NCBI RefSeq assembly: GCF_019218635.1
Contig: NZ_JAHUZB010000002.1
Location: 1-64,000 of the forward strand
Direction of reading: 5' to 3'
DNA: 64,000 nt
Source: Enterococcus alishanensis
GTDB taxonomy: Bacteria; Bacillota; Bacilli; Lactobacillales; Enterococcaceae
Below, piece by piece: positions 26,865 to 38,195 of this stretch. The notes beneath the pieces were generated by a model. That model was not told the origin of the DNA and searched no databases. It saw only the letters and a list, made by a program, of their open reading frames with translations. Numbering within the stretch: position 1 is the stretch's first letter; each line of letters begins with the position of its first letter. The translations under genes were made by a program, and so were the position numbers.

Positions 26865-27698
26865 ATGAAACGGATAGCTGCAACCAGTGACCAAAGTTTT
26901 CCAAGGAAAGCAACAGACTGGGTAGTTCATAGTACTTTTGATAAAACTTTTAATTTAACGGATTTAAAGCAGCCAAAAATGTTGGCTTTAATGGCAACTG
27001 GTGAAAAAATTGTGCCTGGTGGTATCTATTTATCGCAAAAAGATTTCCGCGAAATTCGACAAGCTTTGCCAAAAGTTGAATCCATTAAAAGTACAGAAAA
27101 TCAATTATTTATTGAAACAGTCGGTGCCGATTGGGAAATTGCTATTTCTCCGAGTGAACAAACCATCTTATCGGTGAAGGGAATAAAATCTGTGCAAGCT
27201 GAAAAATTGCTGGCAGCAGGTCAAAAAATTTCTGCAGTAACTGGCTTCAGTTATCCTTTAGCTTCATTTGGCGATCCACAAAACAATCCATATTTTCAAA
27301 TGATGCGAGAATTTAATCAAGGAAATGAGCTTCAAAAAGTTGTAGATTATTTAATCGGTAGAGGTCGTGGACTAACACCGGCAGGCGATGATTTTTTATT
27401 GGGCTGGCTTTTTGTTGATTGGTTGAATAATCAATCAACTACCTTGACTAAAGCAGTTTATAACAGAGTAGAAAATAATCAATTTACCACAGATGTGAGC
27501 CGCAATTTTTTAACTAGAGCAATTAATGGTGAATTTAGTCAACCTTTGTTGGCGGTCGCTGATTTTTTAACAGAAACGGAAAATACATATGATCTTGCAG
27601 AACTTATTCAAGCGGTCGTCGACTATGGCAGCACGTCTGGTCTCGATACTTTAGCAGGAATATTATCAGGATTATTACTAATAAGAGGAGTGAAATAA
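26865..27698 (+). CDS. allH: Oxamate carbamoyltransferase subunit AllH (YlbF, DUF2877)
   Basis: This 277-residue DUF2877 protein is the third subunit of oxamate carbamoyltransferase by family and position. The recognisable block is LIGRGRGLTPAGDDFLLGW (residues about 165-185), followed by an alpha-helical C-terminus ending in SGLDTLAGILSGLLL. Its stop codon shares one base with the allK start codon (27698), which suggests coupled translation. Confidence 0.88.
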   Translation: MKRIAATSDQSFPRKATDWVVHSTFDKTFNLTDLKQPKMLALMATGEKIVPGGIYLSQKDFREIRQALPKVESIKSTENQLFIETVGADWEIAISPSEQTILSVKGIKSVQAEKLLAAGQKISAVTGFSYPLASFGDPQNNPYFQMMREFNQGNELQKVVDYLIGRGRGLTPAGDDFLLGWLFVDWLNNQSTTLTKAVYNRVENNQFTTDVSRNFLTRAINGEFSQPLLAVADFLTETENTYDLAELIQAVVDYGSTSGLDTLAGILSGLLLIRGVK

Positions 27699-28663
27699 TG
27701 GCAAAAAGAGTCGTAATGGCAATTGGCGGAAATGCAATTTTACAGCCAGGTCAAACCCCAACTTTCGATAATCAATTAAAAAATACTCAAACTTGTGCCA
27801 ATCAAATTGCACGAGTAGAATCTTTAGACTATGAAGTAGTTTTAACTCATGGAAATGGTCCACAAGTAGGAAATATCTTACGTCAAAATGAATTGGCTGA
27901 AGAAGTTGTCCCAGCAGCACCATTAGATGCTTGTAATGCTGAATCACAAGGATTTATCGGTTACATGCTAGAACAAAGCATTAAAAATGCTTTAGAACAA
28001 AAACATTCCACAGCTAATGTGGTGACTTTGTTGACACAAACAGAAGTTGATAAAAATGATGCAGCTTTTAAAGCACCAGATAAACCAATTGGTATTTTTT
28101 ATTCTGAAGAAGATGCTAAAAAAATGACTGAAACAAAAGGCTGGGAAATGGTGGAAGATGCTGGCCGTGGTTATCGTCGAGTTGTACCTTCACCTTATCC
28201 ACAATCAATTCATGGTGTAGAATCGATTACTCATTTGTTAAATCAAAATATCATCGTGATTGCTGGCGGTGGTGGGGGCATTCCTGTTCACCGAAATAAT
28301 GCTGGCTTATTAGAGGGCATTGAAGCGGTTATTGATAAAGATCGTACTGGTAAAAAATTAGCGGAGCAGTTAGATGCGGATATCTTTATGATGTTAACTG
28401 ACGTAAGCAACGTGTATATCAATTATGGTAAAGAAAATCAGCAAAAATTAACGGATATCAGTGTTTCAGAGGTTGAAAAACACATCGCTGATGGACAATT
28501 CGCCGCTGGTAGTATGGGGCCGAAAATTGAAGCTGCTGTAGATTTTGCTAAATCTGGACGAACAGCGATTATTTGTGCTTTAGATGAAGCTGATTTAGCG
28601 TTGCAAGGGAAAGCTGGAACAAGAATTTCTCTAGCAGCTGTTCCACAAGGCGCAGTTAGTTAA
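27698..28663 (+). CDS. allK: Catabolic carbamate kinase
   Basis: The kinase turns carbamoyl phosphate and ADP into ATP, ammonia and CO2, so it is the energy-yielding last step of allantoin fermentation. The 321-residue amino-acid-kinase family protein has AIGGNAILQPGQ, THGNGPQVG, AGGGGGIPV, the E-A-V-I-D-K-D segment and GSMGPKIEAA. ArcC-type kinases are alike; the operon position assigns it to allantoin rather than arginine. SD AGAGGAG lies inside allH. Confidence 0.93.
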   Translation: MAKRVVMAIGGNAILQPGQTPTFDNQLKNTQTCANQIARVESLDYEVVLTHGNGPQVGNILRQNELAEEVVPAAPLDACNAESQGFIGYMLEQSIKNALEQKHSTANVVTLLTQTEVDKNDAAFKAPDKPIGIFYSEEDAKKMTETKGWEMVEDAGRGYRRVVPSPYPQSIHGVESITHLLNQNIIVIAGGGGGIPVHRNNAGLLEGIEAVIDKDRTGKKLAEQLDADIFMMLTDVSNVYINYGKENQQKLTDISVSEVEKHIADGQFAAGSMGPKIEAAVDFAKSGRTAIICALDEADLALQGKAGTRISLAAVPQGAVS

Positions 28664-28664
28664 T

Positions 28665-28699
28665 AAAAAGGAGTGCTGAAATTCAGCACTCCTTTTTTT
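28665..28699. terminator. Bidirectional terminator after allK
   Basis: AAAGGAGTGCTGAA and TTCAGCACTCCTTT form a near-perfect stem with T runs on both strands. The minus-strand pucR gene ends within it. Confidence 0.93.
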
Positions 28700-30323
28700 A
28701 GTTCTCAGATAACTCTAAAGCAACTCGTAAAATAAGATTGCTTTCAGGATCGGTAATTGATAAATCTAATAATTCTTCACATTGATTGATGCGATATTTA
28801 ATCGTATTACGGTGTAGAAACAAGACTTTGGCGGTTTTAGTGATTTCGCAGTTGAAATCCAAAAAGGTTTTTAAGGTTTTACGCAATTCTTGGAAAGTTG
28901 GTTCGACTGGATAAGCCAATTCTTTCAGATTTTTTTCACAGAAGTAATGAACATCCTTATCACCAATTTTTTTCAATAATCCTGCTAAGCCTTTTGGTTG
29001 AAAGTGCTGAACCAAAGGTGCATCGACTAACTGGTCACAGTTTTCCAAAGTTTGGGATGCTTCGATATAGGAATTGGTCAGCTCATCTAAAGTCTGGTAA
29101 GCATTTCCTAAAGCAAATTTAATTTGAATAGGTAAAAGTGTGTGTAATTCTTGTGAGAGATCCTCTAAGACTTGCGTGATGCCTTCATGTTCATTTTGAA
29201 AAATCAAGACACTTTCGTTACGGTTTTTTAATTTGAAAAGTGCGACATCCCGCATTTTTAGGGGAAGATTTTCTTTTAACCAATTTAAAATGATTTGAGC
29301 TTCTTCTTGTTGATAACGTTCACGAGTTTGAGTTGTTTGGTCAGTTGTAAAATAAACGATGGCAATCTGATAGTAATTATTGCCCACTAATCCATAGTTC
29401 TTACCTAAATCCAACCAGTTTTGTTGTTCGGTAGAGGTTCGTTGATAAGCATCCAACATTTGATTAAGAAAGTCGGTCTTGAGATTATCATAAGACTCCT
29501 CAACTTTTTGATTTTTATAGAGAATAAAAGTTAAGACTAACAAGGCTTGTTCTATAGCAAATTCAGAGATTGGATAGGGCATTTTTTCTGGCTCAAGAAT
29601 GATTAAATAATAAGGAAAATAATTGTTAACATGAATCGGCATAGCCGAGATTTGCAACGGTTTGCCGTCAATGTCCTGAATGACTAGCGCCTGTTCTTCT
29701 TGATCAATTCGCTTGAAATTTTTTTGTGATAATTGGTCGACATAAAAGGATGCTGGTTTTTGTGTGCCGGAAAAATGTTTAGAATGAGCAATTACTTTGT
29801 GCCAAGGGTTCAGTAAAATAATGGGTGTATTTAAAATTTTACCGAACTCAGCGATAAAACGAGCATTATTAACATCATGGGTCAATAAGTAAGAAAATCT
29901 TTTTTGAACATCAAAGGCGAAGGCCATCTGCTGAGTTTTTGAATCCCATAAATAACTCAGCATTTGGTGAAGTAAGCCACCTAAAGGCTGTGTACTAGGA
30001 ATCTTAATCAAAGGTAAATTGACTTCAGAAGCATAGGCAATAACTTCAGGATGAATTTCCTCAATAAAGCGACCGACTTTAATTCCTAAAGCAACACATT
30101 TAATTGGAATTAAAGAGTCGATTAATTTTTTTATTTTTAACTGATCATCACGATAGATCATGGCAGTTGTTAAAACAATGGCATTTTCAGGAATAAAATT
30201 GGCAACGTCTGGTGTTTCCGTAATTTCAACAGTTTCCAATGGACGATTCAAATCTTTATGGGTGGATAAAACTTCTAAATCTGAAAATCTAGGCAAAGTT
30301 AACAGATCATTAAGCGTTTTCAA
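28698..30323 (-). CDS. PucR/CdaR-family transcriptional regulator
   Basis: PucR of Bacillus subtilis activates purine-catabolic genes in response to allantoin-pathway intermediates. This 541-residue protein has the N-terminal PucR domain (residues about 1-125: LLTLPRFSDLEVL, TTAMIYRD, ALGIKVGRF), a GGDEF-like central region, and the C-terminal PucR helix-turn-helix (about 480-535: CEITKTAKVLFLHRNTIKYRINQCEELL). The TTG at 30323 lies 8 bases after GGAGG; an ATG at 30338 overlaps the SD. It is the best candidate regulator for the cluster and diverges from the PucG-like aminotransferase. Confidence 0.87.
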   Translation of the reverse strand: MKTLNDLLTLPRFSDLEVLSTHKDLNRPLETVEITETPDVANFIPENAIVLTTAMIYRDDQLKIKKLIDSLIPIKCVALGIKVGRFIEEIHPEVIAYASEVNLPLIKIPSTQPLGGLLHQMLSYLWDSKTQQMAFAFDVQKRFSYLLTHDVNNARFIAEFGKILNTPIILLNPWHKVIAHSKHFSGTQKPASFYVDQLSQKNFKRIDQEEQALVIQDIDGKPLQISAMPIHVNNYFPYYLIILEPEKMPYPISEFAIEQALLVLTFILYKNQKVEESYDNLKTDFLNQMLDAYQRTSTEQQNWLDLGKNYGLVGNNYYQIAIVYFTTDQTTQTRERYQQEEAQIILNWLKENLPLKMRDVALFKLKNRNESVLIFQNEHEGITQVLEDLSQELHTLLPIQIKFALGNAYQTLDELTNSYIEASQTLENCDQLVDAPLVQHFQPKGLAGLLKKIGDKDVHYFCEKNLKELAYPVEPTFQELRKTLKTFLDFNCEITKTAKVLFLHRNTIKYRINQCEELLDLSITDPESNLILRVALELSEN

Positions 30324-30493
30324 AATAATAACCTCCATTCTATCTACTATTATATAGAATAATTCATCTTGACACAAAAATTATTTATACAAAACAGATA
30401 AAAAAAGCGTTTGAATAGTGCAAAGTGACTAATGAAAGTAAAACGATTTCATTGGATAATAAAGATGAAAAAAACGAAATGAGGGATATTAAT

Positions 30494-31702
30494 ATGTATC
30501 AACAACCAGTATTTACTAAAAGAACAATCATGACGCCTGGACCGGTCGAAGCACATCCGTCAGTTTTAAGACAAATGGGACAAACAATCTTAGGTCAATT
30601 TGATCCAGAATTTTTACAAATCATGGACGAAGTCAAAGAAATGCTAAGAGTACCTTTCCAAACGAAAAATGAACAAGCTTTCGCTATCGATGGAACTTCT
30701 CGTTCTGGATTAGAAACAGGCTTGTTTGCCTTAATCGAACCAGGAGACAAAGTATTGGTTCCTTGTTATGGTCGTTTTGCTTATCTATTAGGCGAAATTT
30801 GCGAACGGGCACATGCCGATGTTGTTTACTTAGAAAAAGATTGGGAAGCGCCTTTTGCTGAAGCAGATGTGATTGCTGCAATCAAAGAACATCAACCCAA
30901 AATTGTTGCCATGGTCCATGGAGAAACAGCCAATGCCCAAATGCAACCATTAGCTGAAATCGGTCAATTTTGCCGTGAAAATGATATTTTCTTCGTTGTT
31001 GATATGGTGGCAACATTCGGTGGTACTGAAACAAAAGTTGATGAATGGCAAATTGATTTAGCTGTAGCAGGCACACAAAAATGTTTGAGTGTTCCTTCTG
31101 GTTTATCTTTAATTACTTACAATGATCGTGTACAAAAATATGTAGCTGGCCGTTACCAAAAAGAATTGGGTTTAGGTGCTGATGCTAGAAATGACCGCCA
31201 TATCCAAAGTAATTATTTAGATCTATCACAATTGGAAAAATATTGGGGACCTGAACGTTTAAACCATCATACAGAAGCAACTACTATGATTTATGGTTTA
31301 CATGAAGGTTTACGTTTATTGTTACAAGAAGGTATCGAAAATGCTTATGCTCGCCATCAAGAAAATAACCGAATCTTAACTGAAGGTATGCAAAAAATGG
31401 GCTTGAAAATGTTTGGGAACGAAGGAACAAAAACACCAACTGTTATCCCAGTATTAATTCCTGAAGGTATTGATGGCGAAAAAGTTCGTGCTTTATTGTT
31501 AGATCACTATAAGATTGAAATTGCTTCATCTTTTGGTGATTTAAAAGGAAAAATCTGGCGTGTTGGTAACATGGGTTATAGCAGCCGTAAAGAAAACGTA
31601 TTGTCATTCTTAAGTGCTTTTGAAACAGTTTTAAAAAATCAAGGTTATCAATTTGAAGTTGGGGCTGGCAGTAGCTATGCCTTGTCAGAATACGCAAAAT
31701 AA
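30494..31702 (+). CDS. pucG: Class V aminotransferase, PucG-like (ureidoglycine-glyoxylate transaminase)
   Basis: PucG-type enzymes transfer the amino group of (S)-ureidoglycine to glyoxylate, giving oxalurate and glycine. The 402-residue PLP protein shows TPGPVEAHPSVLRQMGQ at the N-terminus, FDPEFLQIMDEV, DGTSRSGLET, VVDMVATFGG and the PLP lysine in GTQKCLSVPSGLS. Compared with allB-allK it is monocistronic, between pucR and a terminator. The start ATG at 30494 follows GAGGGA; the longer frame has no SD. Alanine- or serine-glyoxylate transaminases are the alternative reading. Confidence 0.82.
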   Translation: MYQQPVFTKRTIMTPGPVEAHPSVLRQMGQTILGQFDPEFLQIMDEVKEMLRVPFQTKNEQAFAIDGTSRSGLETGLFALIEPGDKVLVPCYGRFAYLLGEICERAHADVVYLEKDWEAPFAEADVIAAIKEHQPKIVAMVHGETANAQMQPLAEIGQFCRENDIFFVVDMVATFGGTETKVDEWQIDLAVAGTQKCLSVPSGLSLITYNDRVQKYVAGRYQKELGLGADARNDRHIQSNYLDLSQLEKYWGPERLNHHTEATTMIYGLHEGLRLLLQEGIENAYARHQENNRILTEGMQKMGLKMFGNEGTKTPTVIPVLIPEGIDGEKVRALLLDHYKIEIASSFGDLKGKIWRVGNMGYSSRKENVLSFLSAFETVLKNQGYQFEVGAGSSYALSEYAK

Positions 31703-31710
31703 ATTTTTAA

Positions 31711-31755
31711 AGGATTGTTTCGTAAAAAAAAATTATGAGACAGTCCTGATTTTTA
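31711..31755 (+). terminator. Terminator after the PucG-like gene
   Basis: AGGATTGTTTC pairs with GAGACAGTCCT (two G-U pairs), followed by GATTTTT. Confidence 0.8.
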
Positions 31756-31833
31756 GGAAATGATTTATCCAAAATGAATGGTTTAAGTGTTGGATAATAA
31801 TTTTCTTGCAGTGAAATTAGGAGGAAAAAGGAA

Positions 31834-33105
31834 ATGGAAGAAAAGGCGACAACGAGTACGACTTTTGCTTATTGGAAAAAGATTGTTATTCTATTATGTT
31901 TAGGCTGGGTCACTATTTGGATTTACCGGTCAGCATTATCACCTGTTTACCCACAAATTCGTGAATCTTTAGGTGGAAATGTTTCAGATACAGCATTAGG
32001 CTCAATCTCAAGTTTTTATTTTTTAGGCTATGTCATTATGCAAATTCCCGCTGGTTTTTTAGTTGATAAAATTGGTAAGAAAAAAGTGTTACTGCCCGGC
32101 TTTATTGTTTTTGGGTTAGCGGCGTTATTAATTTCACAAGCCAGTTCAATTGCAGTTATTTATGCAGGTAGTTTGCTTGCTGGTTTAGGTTGTGGTTCAT
32201 TTTACGGATCGGCCTATTCATTGACTTCTCAAAATATTCCAAAAGACAAAAAAAGTTTTTCTACGGCAATTGTTAACAGCGGATCAGCTGTAGGGTCTGG
32301 TTTAGGTTTAATTCTTTCTAGTTATTTAGTTGCGCAAAAAGGATTGCCTTGGCAAACAATGATGTATATTACAGCCTTTATGGTAGTTTGTATGCTGGTT
32401 GCTTTTACAGTTATCGTGCGGAACCATAAAGATGATATGCGGGCTCTTCAAATCGCTGAAGAAGCTGAAGCTAAAGCAGAAAAAGTTGAAAGTGAACCAG
32501 TTACTAAACAAAAAGTTTCATTTTCAAAATTATTCTCTTTAAAAATGATTAGTGTTTATATTTTATATTTTGCAACTTGTTATGGCTATTATATGACAGT
32601 TACTTGGTTACCAAATTTCTTAGGAACTGAACGTGGTTTCCAAGGTGCAGCAATTGGTTTTTCTGCTTCATTAGTAGCGTTTGCATCTATTCCAGGAGCA
32701 TTATTCTTTAGCCGTTTAGCGGATAAATTTATGCACCGTAAAGTTCAGTTTATTATCGTATTAGAAGTTTTAGCTGCTTTAATGCTGTTATTTACAGTTC
32801 AAGCAACCAATGCGACTTTCCTATTGATTGCATTAATTTTATACGGATTTTTAGGGAAACTAGCTGTTGAACCAATTATCATTGCGTGGCTTGGGGAAAA
32901 TGCGCCGCAAATTGGTATCGGTACAACCTTAGGCGTATTTAATTTCTTTGGCATGATGTCTTCAGTAATTGCTCCAGCATTGACTGGTGGGATTTCTGAT
33001 GTCACTGGTTCAAAAGTAATGGGCTTTTACATCGCGGTCATTTTATTAGTCGTAGGGGCTGTTGCCTTCATGCTAGTGAACATTAAAAATAAAGCAAAAG
33101 CTTAA
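31834..33105 (+). CDS. MFS transporter, copy 2
   Basis: This 423-residue twelve-segment transporter is a close paralogue of the one at 18448-19710. The signature between segments 2 and 3 is GFLVDKIGKKKVL. A longer, acidic central loop (about residues 195-230) distinguishes it. ATG at 31834 follows TAGGAGGAAA. It stands alone between two terminators. It is likely a carboxylate or ureide carrier by family habit, but the substrate is not shown. Confidence 0.82.
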   Translation: MEEKATTSTTFAYWKKIVILLCLGWVTIWIYRSALSPVYPQIRESLGGNVSDTALGSISSFYFLGYVIMQIPAGFLVDKIGKKKVLLPGFIVFGLAALLISQASSIAVIYAGSLLAGLGCGSFYGSAYSLTSQNIPKDKKSFSTAIVNSGSAVGSGLGLILSSYLVAQKGLPWQTMMYITAFMVVCMLVAFTVIVRNHKDDMRALQIAEEAEAKAEKVESEPVTKQKVSFSKLFSLKMISVYILYFATCYGYYMTVTWLPNFLGTERGFQGAAIGFSASLVAFASIPGALFFSRLADKFMHRKVQFIIVLEVLAALMLLFTVQATNATFLLIALILYGFLGKLAVEPIIIAWLGENAPQIGIGTTLGVFNFFGMMSSVIAPALTGGISDVTGSKVMGFYIAVILLVVGAVAFMLVNIKNKAKA

Positions 33106-33120
33106 AATCTAAGAAATATG

Positions 33121-33164
33121 GAGTGCTTATTTGAGAAAAATTCTCGGATAAGCATTCTTTTTTT
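33121..33164 (+). terminator. Terminator after MFS copy 2
   Basis: GTGCTTATTTGAGAA pairs with TTCTCGGATAAGCAT (with G-U pairs), followed by a run of T. Confidence 0.88.
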
Positions 33165-33181
33165 CATTCTAAAAATGATAT

Positions 33182-33197
33182 TGTGATATTTATCACA
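33182..33197. promoter_or_regulatory. CRP/FNR-type (ArcR-like) palindrome
   Basis: TGTGATATTTATCACA is TGTGA-N6-TCACA, a perfect match to the CRP-family half-site layout used in Firmicutes by ArcR-type regulators. It lies about 107 bases before the cupin start. Confidence 0.55.
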
Positions 33198-33236
33198 TTT
33201 GTACAAAAAGAAAAAGAGAATTGTTTAGTAGAGCTA

Positions 33237-33252
33237 AAGTAATCGTTTTCTT
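33237..33252 (+). promoter_or_regulatory. Cre-like box before the cupin operon
   Basis: AAGTAATCGTTTTCTT fits 14 of 16 positions of the cre consensus. It lies between the CRP-type palindrome and the cupin gene. Confidence 0.45.
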
Positions 33253-33303
33253 TATTGGTTATTCTATAGTCAAGCAATCAGTAATTAAAGGAGATGGATA
33301 AAA

Positions 33304-33672
33304 ATGTCACAAGCAAAGCTAGAGGGAAGAATTTTTAAATTAGATGAAATTGCTCAGTTTGATGAAGCGGCTGCTAAAAAGAATTTTTTCTATGAGACAG
33401 AAAGGACAGCCGGAGCCATTTGGTGTTTACATCCGGGTCAAGAATTAGTTGAACATTCCCACAAGGCAGCTGATGATTTATGGATTTGTTTAAGAGGAAA
33501 AGGCACTTTTTATCCTGGTGATGATGCTGAAGTTGAGATTTCAGCCGGAGACATGATTATTTCAAAACCAGGTGATCATCATGGGGTGAAAAATACTGGT
33601 GATGAACCTTTTATGTTTATCGGCGTTGCAGGACCAAATCCTTTAGATTTTATCCCAAATAAACCACAATAA
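33304..33672 (+). CDS. Small single-domain cupin protein
   Basis: The 122-residue protein is one cupin barrel. The first motif has the metal-ligand pattern HPGQELVEHSHKAADDLWICLRG-like (His at about 48 and 50, with further downstream ligand positions), and the second is GDMIISKPGDHHGVKNTG with a histidine pair. ATG at 33304 follows AAAGGAG. It lies 23 bases before an aminotransferase and is co-transcribed with it. Function unknown. The cupin-plus-aminotransferase pairing parallels AllE and PucG, so an enzyme on a labile amino-ureide-like compound is possible. Confidence 0.75.
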   Translation: MSQAKLEGRIFKLDEIAQFDEAAAKKNFFYETERTAGAIWCLHPGQELVEHSHKAADDLWICLRGKGTFYPGDDAEVEISAGDMIISKPGDHHGVKNTGDEPFMFIGVAGPNPLDFIPNKPQ

Positions 33673-33694
33673 TAAAATAATTGGAGGCATAAAA

Positions 33695-34855
33695 ATGGAA
33701 AAAGATGTATTAGTAATGATCCCAGGACCAACACCGGTGGTTCGTTCAATTCAAAATGAAATGGCTAGAGATGTCCAAGCTTTTGGTGATCCTCGCTTTG
33801 TAAAAGACTATAAAGAATTAATTGATGATTTAGGTGAATTATTTAATTGCTCTGGTCAAACATTCCCCCTAGCAGGTACAGGGACTTTAGGAATGGAAAT
33901 GGCGATTGCTAATGTAACGAAACCCGGTGATAATGTTTTAGTTGTTTCCAATGGATTCTTCGGAGATCGCTTTATTGAAATTTGCCAACGTCGCCAGTTA
34001 AATGTTGATGTATTAGCAGCTGATTGGGGCACTGTGATTACACCAGAACAAATTGATGCGCAATTAGCTAAAAAAGATTACACGGCTATCACTGTTAGTC
34101 ATGTGGATACGTCAACTGCTGTGGTAGCACCAATTGCTGAAATCGGAGAAGTCCTAAAAAAATATCCAGAAACAATTTATATCGTTGATGGTGTGGCTGC
34201 AACAGGTGCAGAATATGCTGATGTAGATGGCATGAATATTGATATTATGTTTACTGGTTCGCAAAAAGCTTTTGGTGTTAGTCCTGGAATGTTTGTTTTA
34301 TGGGCGAGTCAAAAAGCTTTAGTTAAACGTCAATCTTTAGGAACGATTCCAGATTATTATATTGATTTTGAAAAATGGTTGCCAATCATGCAAGACCCAG
34401 GAAAATACTTCGCAACTCCTGCTGTAAATTTAGTTTGGGCAATGAAAGAAGCGACGGCGATTATCAAAGAAGAAGGTGTCTTAGCACGCAGTAAACGTCA
34501 CGAACAAAATGCTGCCGCTGTTCGAGCTGCGCTGACTTCGATTGGTTGTAGAATTTTAGCTACTGAAGGTCGCCAAGCTTCTAGTTTAAGTAATGTCATC
34601 TATCCTGAAGGAATGAATGATCTTGAATTTAGAAATACAATGTATGACAATGGCGTTATTGTAGCAGGTGCATTAGGTGCTTATGCTGGTAAAGCTTTTA
34701 GATTAGGTCATATGGGAAATATTACGGAGCAAGATATGGTGAAAGTTTTAGGCGTTTTAGAAAAATCTTTCAATGCTTGCGGCTTAAAGGTTCAACCAGG
34801 AGCAGCAGTTGGAAAATATATGGCAGAAATGTCTCACGCAGTTGTAGCTGTCTAA
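33695..34855 (+). CDS. Class V aminotransferase (alanine-glyoxylate type)
   Basis: The 386-residue PLP enzyme has the AGXT-like N-terminus MIPGPTPVV, the cofactor region GTGTLGMEMAIAN, a VDGVAATGAE aspartate and the PLP lysine in TGSQKAFGVSPGM. It belongs to the same superfamily as the PucG-like protein at 30494 but to a different branch. The C-terminal extension after LGHMGNITEQDM is longer than usual, ending in MAEMSHAVVAV. It pairs with the cupin gene in a short operon closed by a terminator. Donor and acceptor are unknown. Confidence 0.82.
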   Translation: MEKDVLVMIPGPTPVVRSIQNEMARDVQAFGDPRFVKDYKELIDDLGELFNCSGQTFPLAGTGTLGMEMAIANVTKPGDNVLVVSNGFFGDRFIEICQRRQLNVDVLAADWGTVITPEQIDAQLAKKDYTAITVSHVDTSTAVVAPIAEIGEVLKKYPETIYIVDGVAATGAEYADVDGMNIDIMFTGSQKAFGVSPGMFVLWASQKALVKRQSLGTIPDYYIDFEKWLPIMQDPGKYFATPAVNLVWAMKEATAIIKEEGVLARSKRHEQNAAAVRAALTSIGCRILATEGRQASSLSNVIYPEGMNDLEFRNTMYDNGVIVAGALGAYAGKAFRLGHMGNITEQDMVKVLGVLEKSFNACGLKVQPGAAVGKYMAEMSHAVVAV

Positions 34856-34870
34856 AAAAATAATTATCAA

Positions 34871-34908
34871 GAGAGGTAGAAAATAATTTCTATCTCTCTT
34901 TCTTTGCA
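34871..34908 (+). terminator. Terminator after the second aminotransferase
   Basis: AGAGAGGTAGAAA pairs with TTTCTATCTCTCT, followed by a T-rich stretch. Confidence 0.88.
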
Positions 34909-34961
34909 TTTTTCATTGAGAACGGTATCATAAATATATTAGAAAACAAAGGAGAATTGCG

Positions 34962-37672
<2,711 letters not shown>

Positions 37673-37719
37673 TCCATTCAGCAAAAAAAGCGAATATTTT
37701 AACGATTTATGCTCCTCTT

Positions 37720-37728
37720 TGCTATAAT
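37720..37728 (+). promoter_or_regulatory. Extended -10 promoter of psiE
   Basis: TGCTATAAT is a perfect extended -10. The -35 region is weak, as usual for this class. TTGCTATAATTA occurs again before folD. Confidence 0.6.
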
Positions 37729-37749
37729 TAAGTGAAAGGGGAGTTTTTA

Positions 37750-38178
37750 ATGGGAAAAGAATTTAAGCTGTTTGAAAAAATAGTTAGCACGATTATTGAT
37801 GTTGTGCTGGCAATATTAGTTCTCGTTGTCCTAGTAGTCATGGTGGAGGCAGTTTATACGATTGTGCGCCATGTTATTCCTTTAGAGTCTATTTCTGAAT
37901 TATCAATCTTAATTGAAGAAGTAGCGACTTTATTTATTTTGTTAGAAATTATTTTAATGCTGATGCGTTACGTTAAAGAAGGACATCATATTCCAGTGCG
38001 CTATTTAATTTTAATTAGTATTACAGCAATTTTACGGGAATTATTATTAGCTCACGGTAGTGGTGTGGAAACTTTATTCTTATCCATGGCCATTTTAGTT
38101 TTAGTTTTAGTATTATTTGTTTTAGAAAAAGTCAAAGCTTTCCATTCTGCAGCAGACGATGGAGATACTTTTGACTAA
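37750..38178 (+). CDS. psiE: PsiE-family membrane protein
   Basis: The 142-residue protein has four predicted membrane segments (about residues 15-40, 50-75, 82-100, 108-130) and the PsiE-like ending in VLEKVKAFH. PsiE is a phosphate-starvation-induced protein of unknown function in E. coli; homologues in lactic bacteria are uncharacterised. ATG at 37750 lies 7 bases after GAAAGGGGAG; the upstream frame overlaps the SD. It probably forms an operon with the following small gene. Confidence 0.8.
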   Translation: MGKEFKLFEKIVSTIIDVVLAILVLVVLVVMVEAVYTIVRHVIPLESISELSILIEEVATLFILLEIILMLMRYVKEGHHIPVRYLILISITAILRELLLAHGSGVETLFLSMAILVLVLVLFVLEKVKAFHSAADDGDTFD

Positions 38179-38195
38179 AAATTTGGAGGTAAAAA

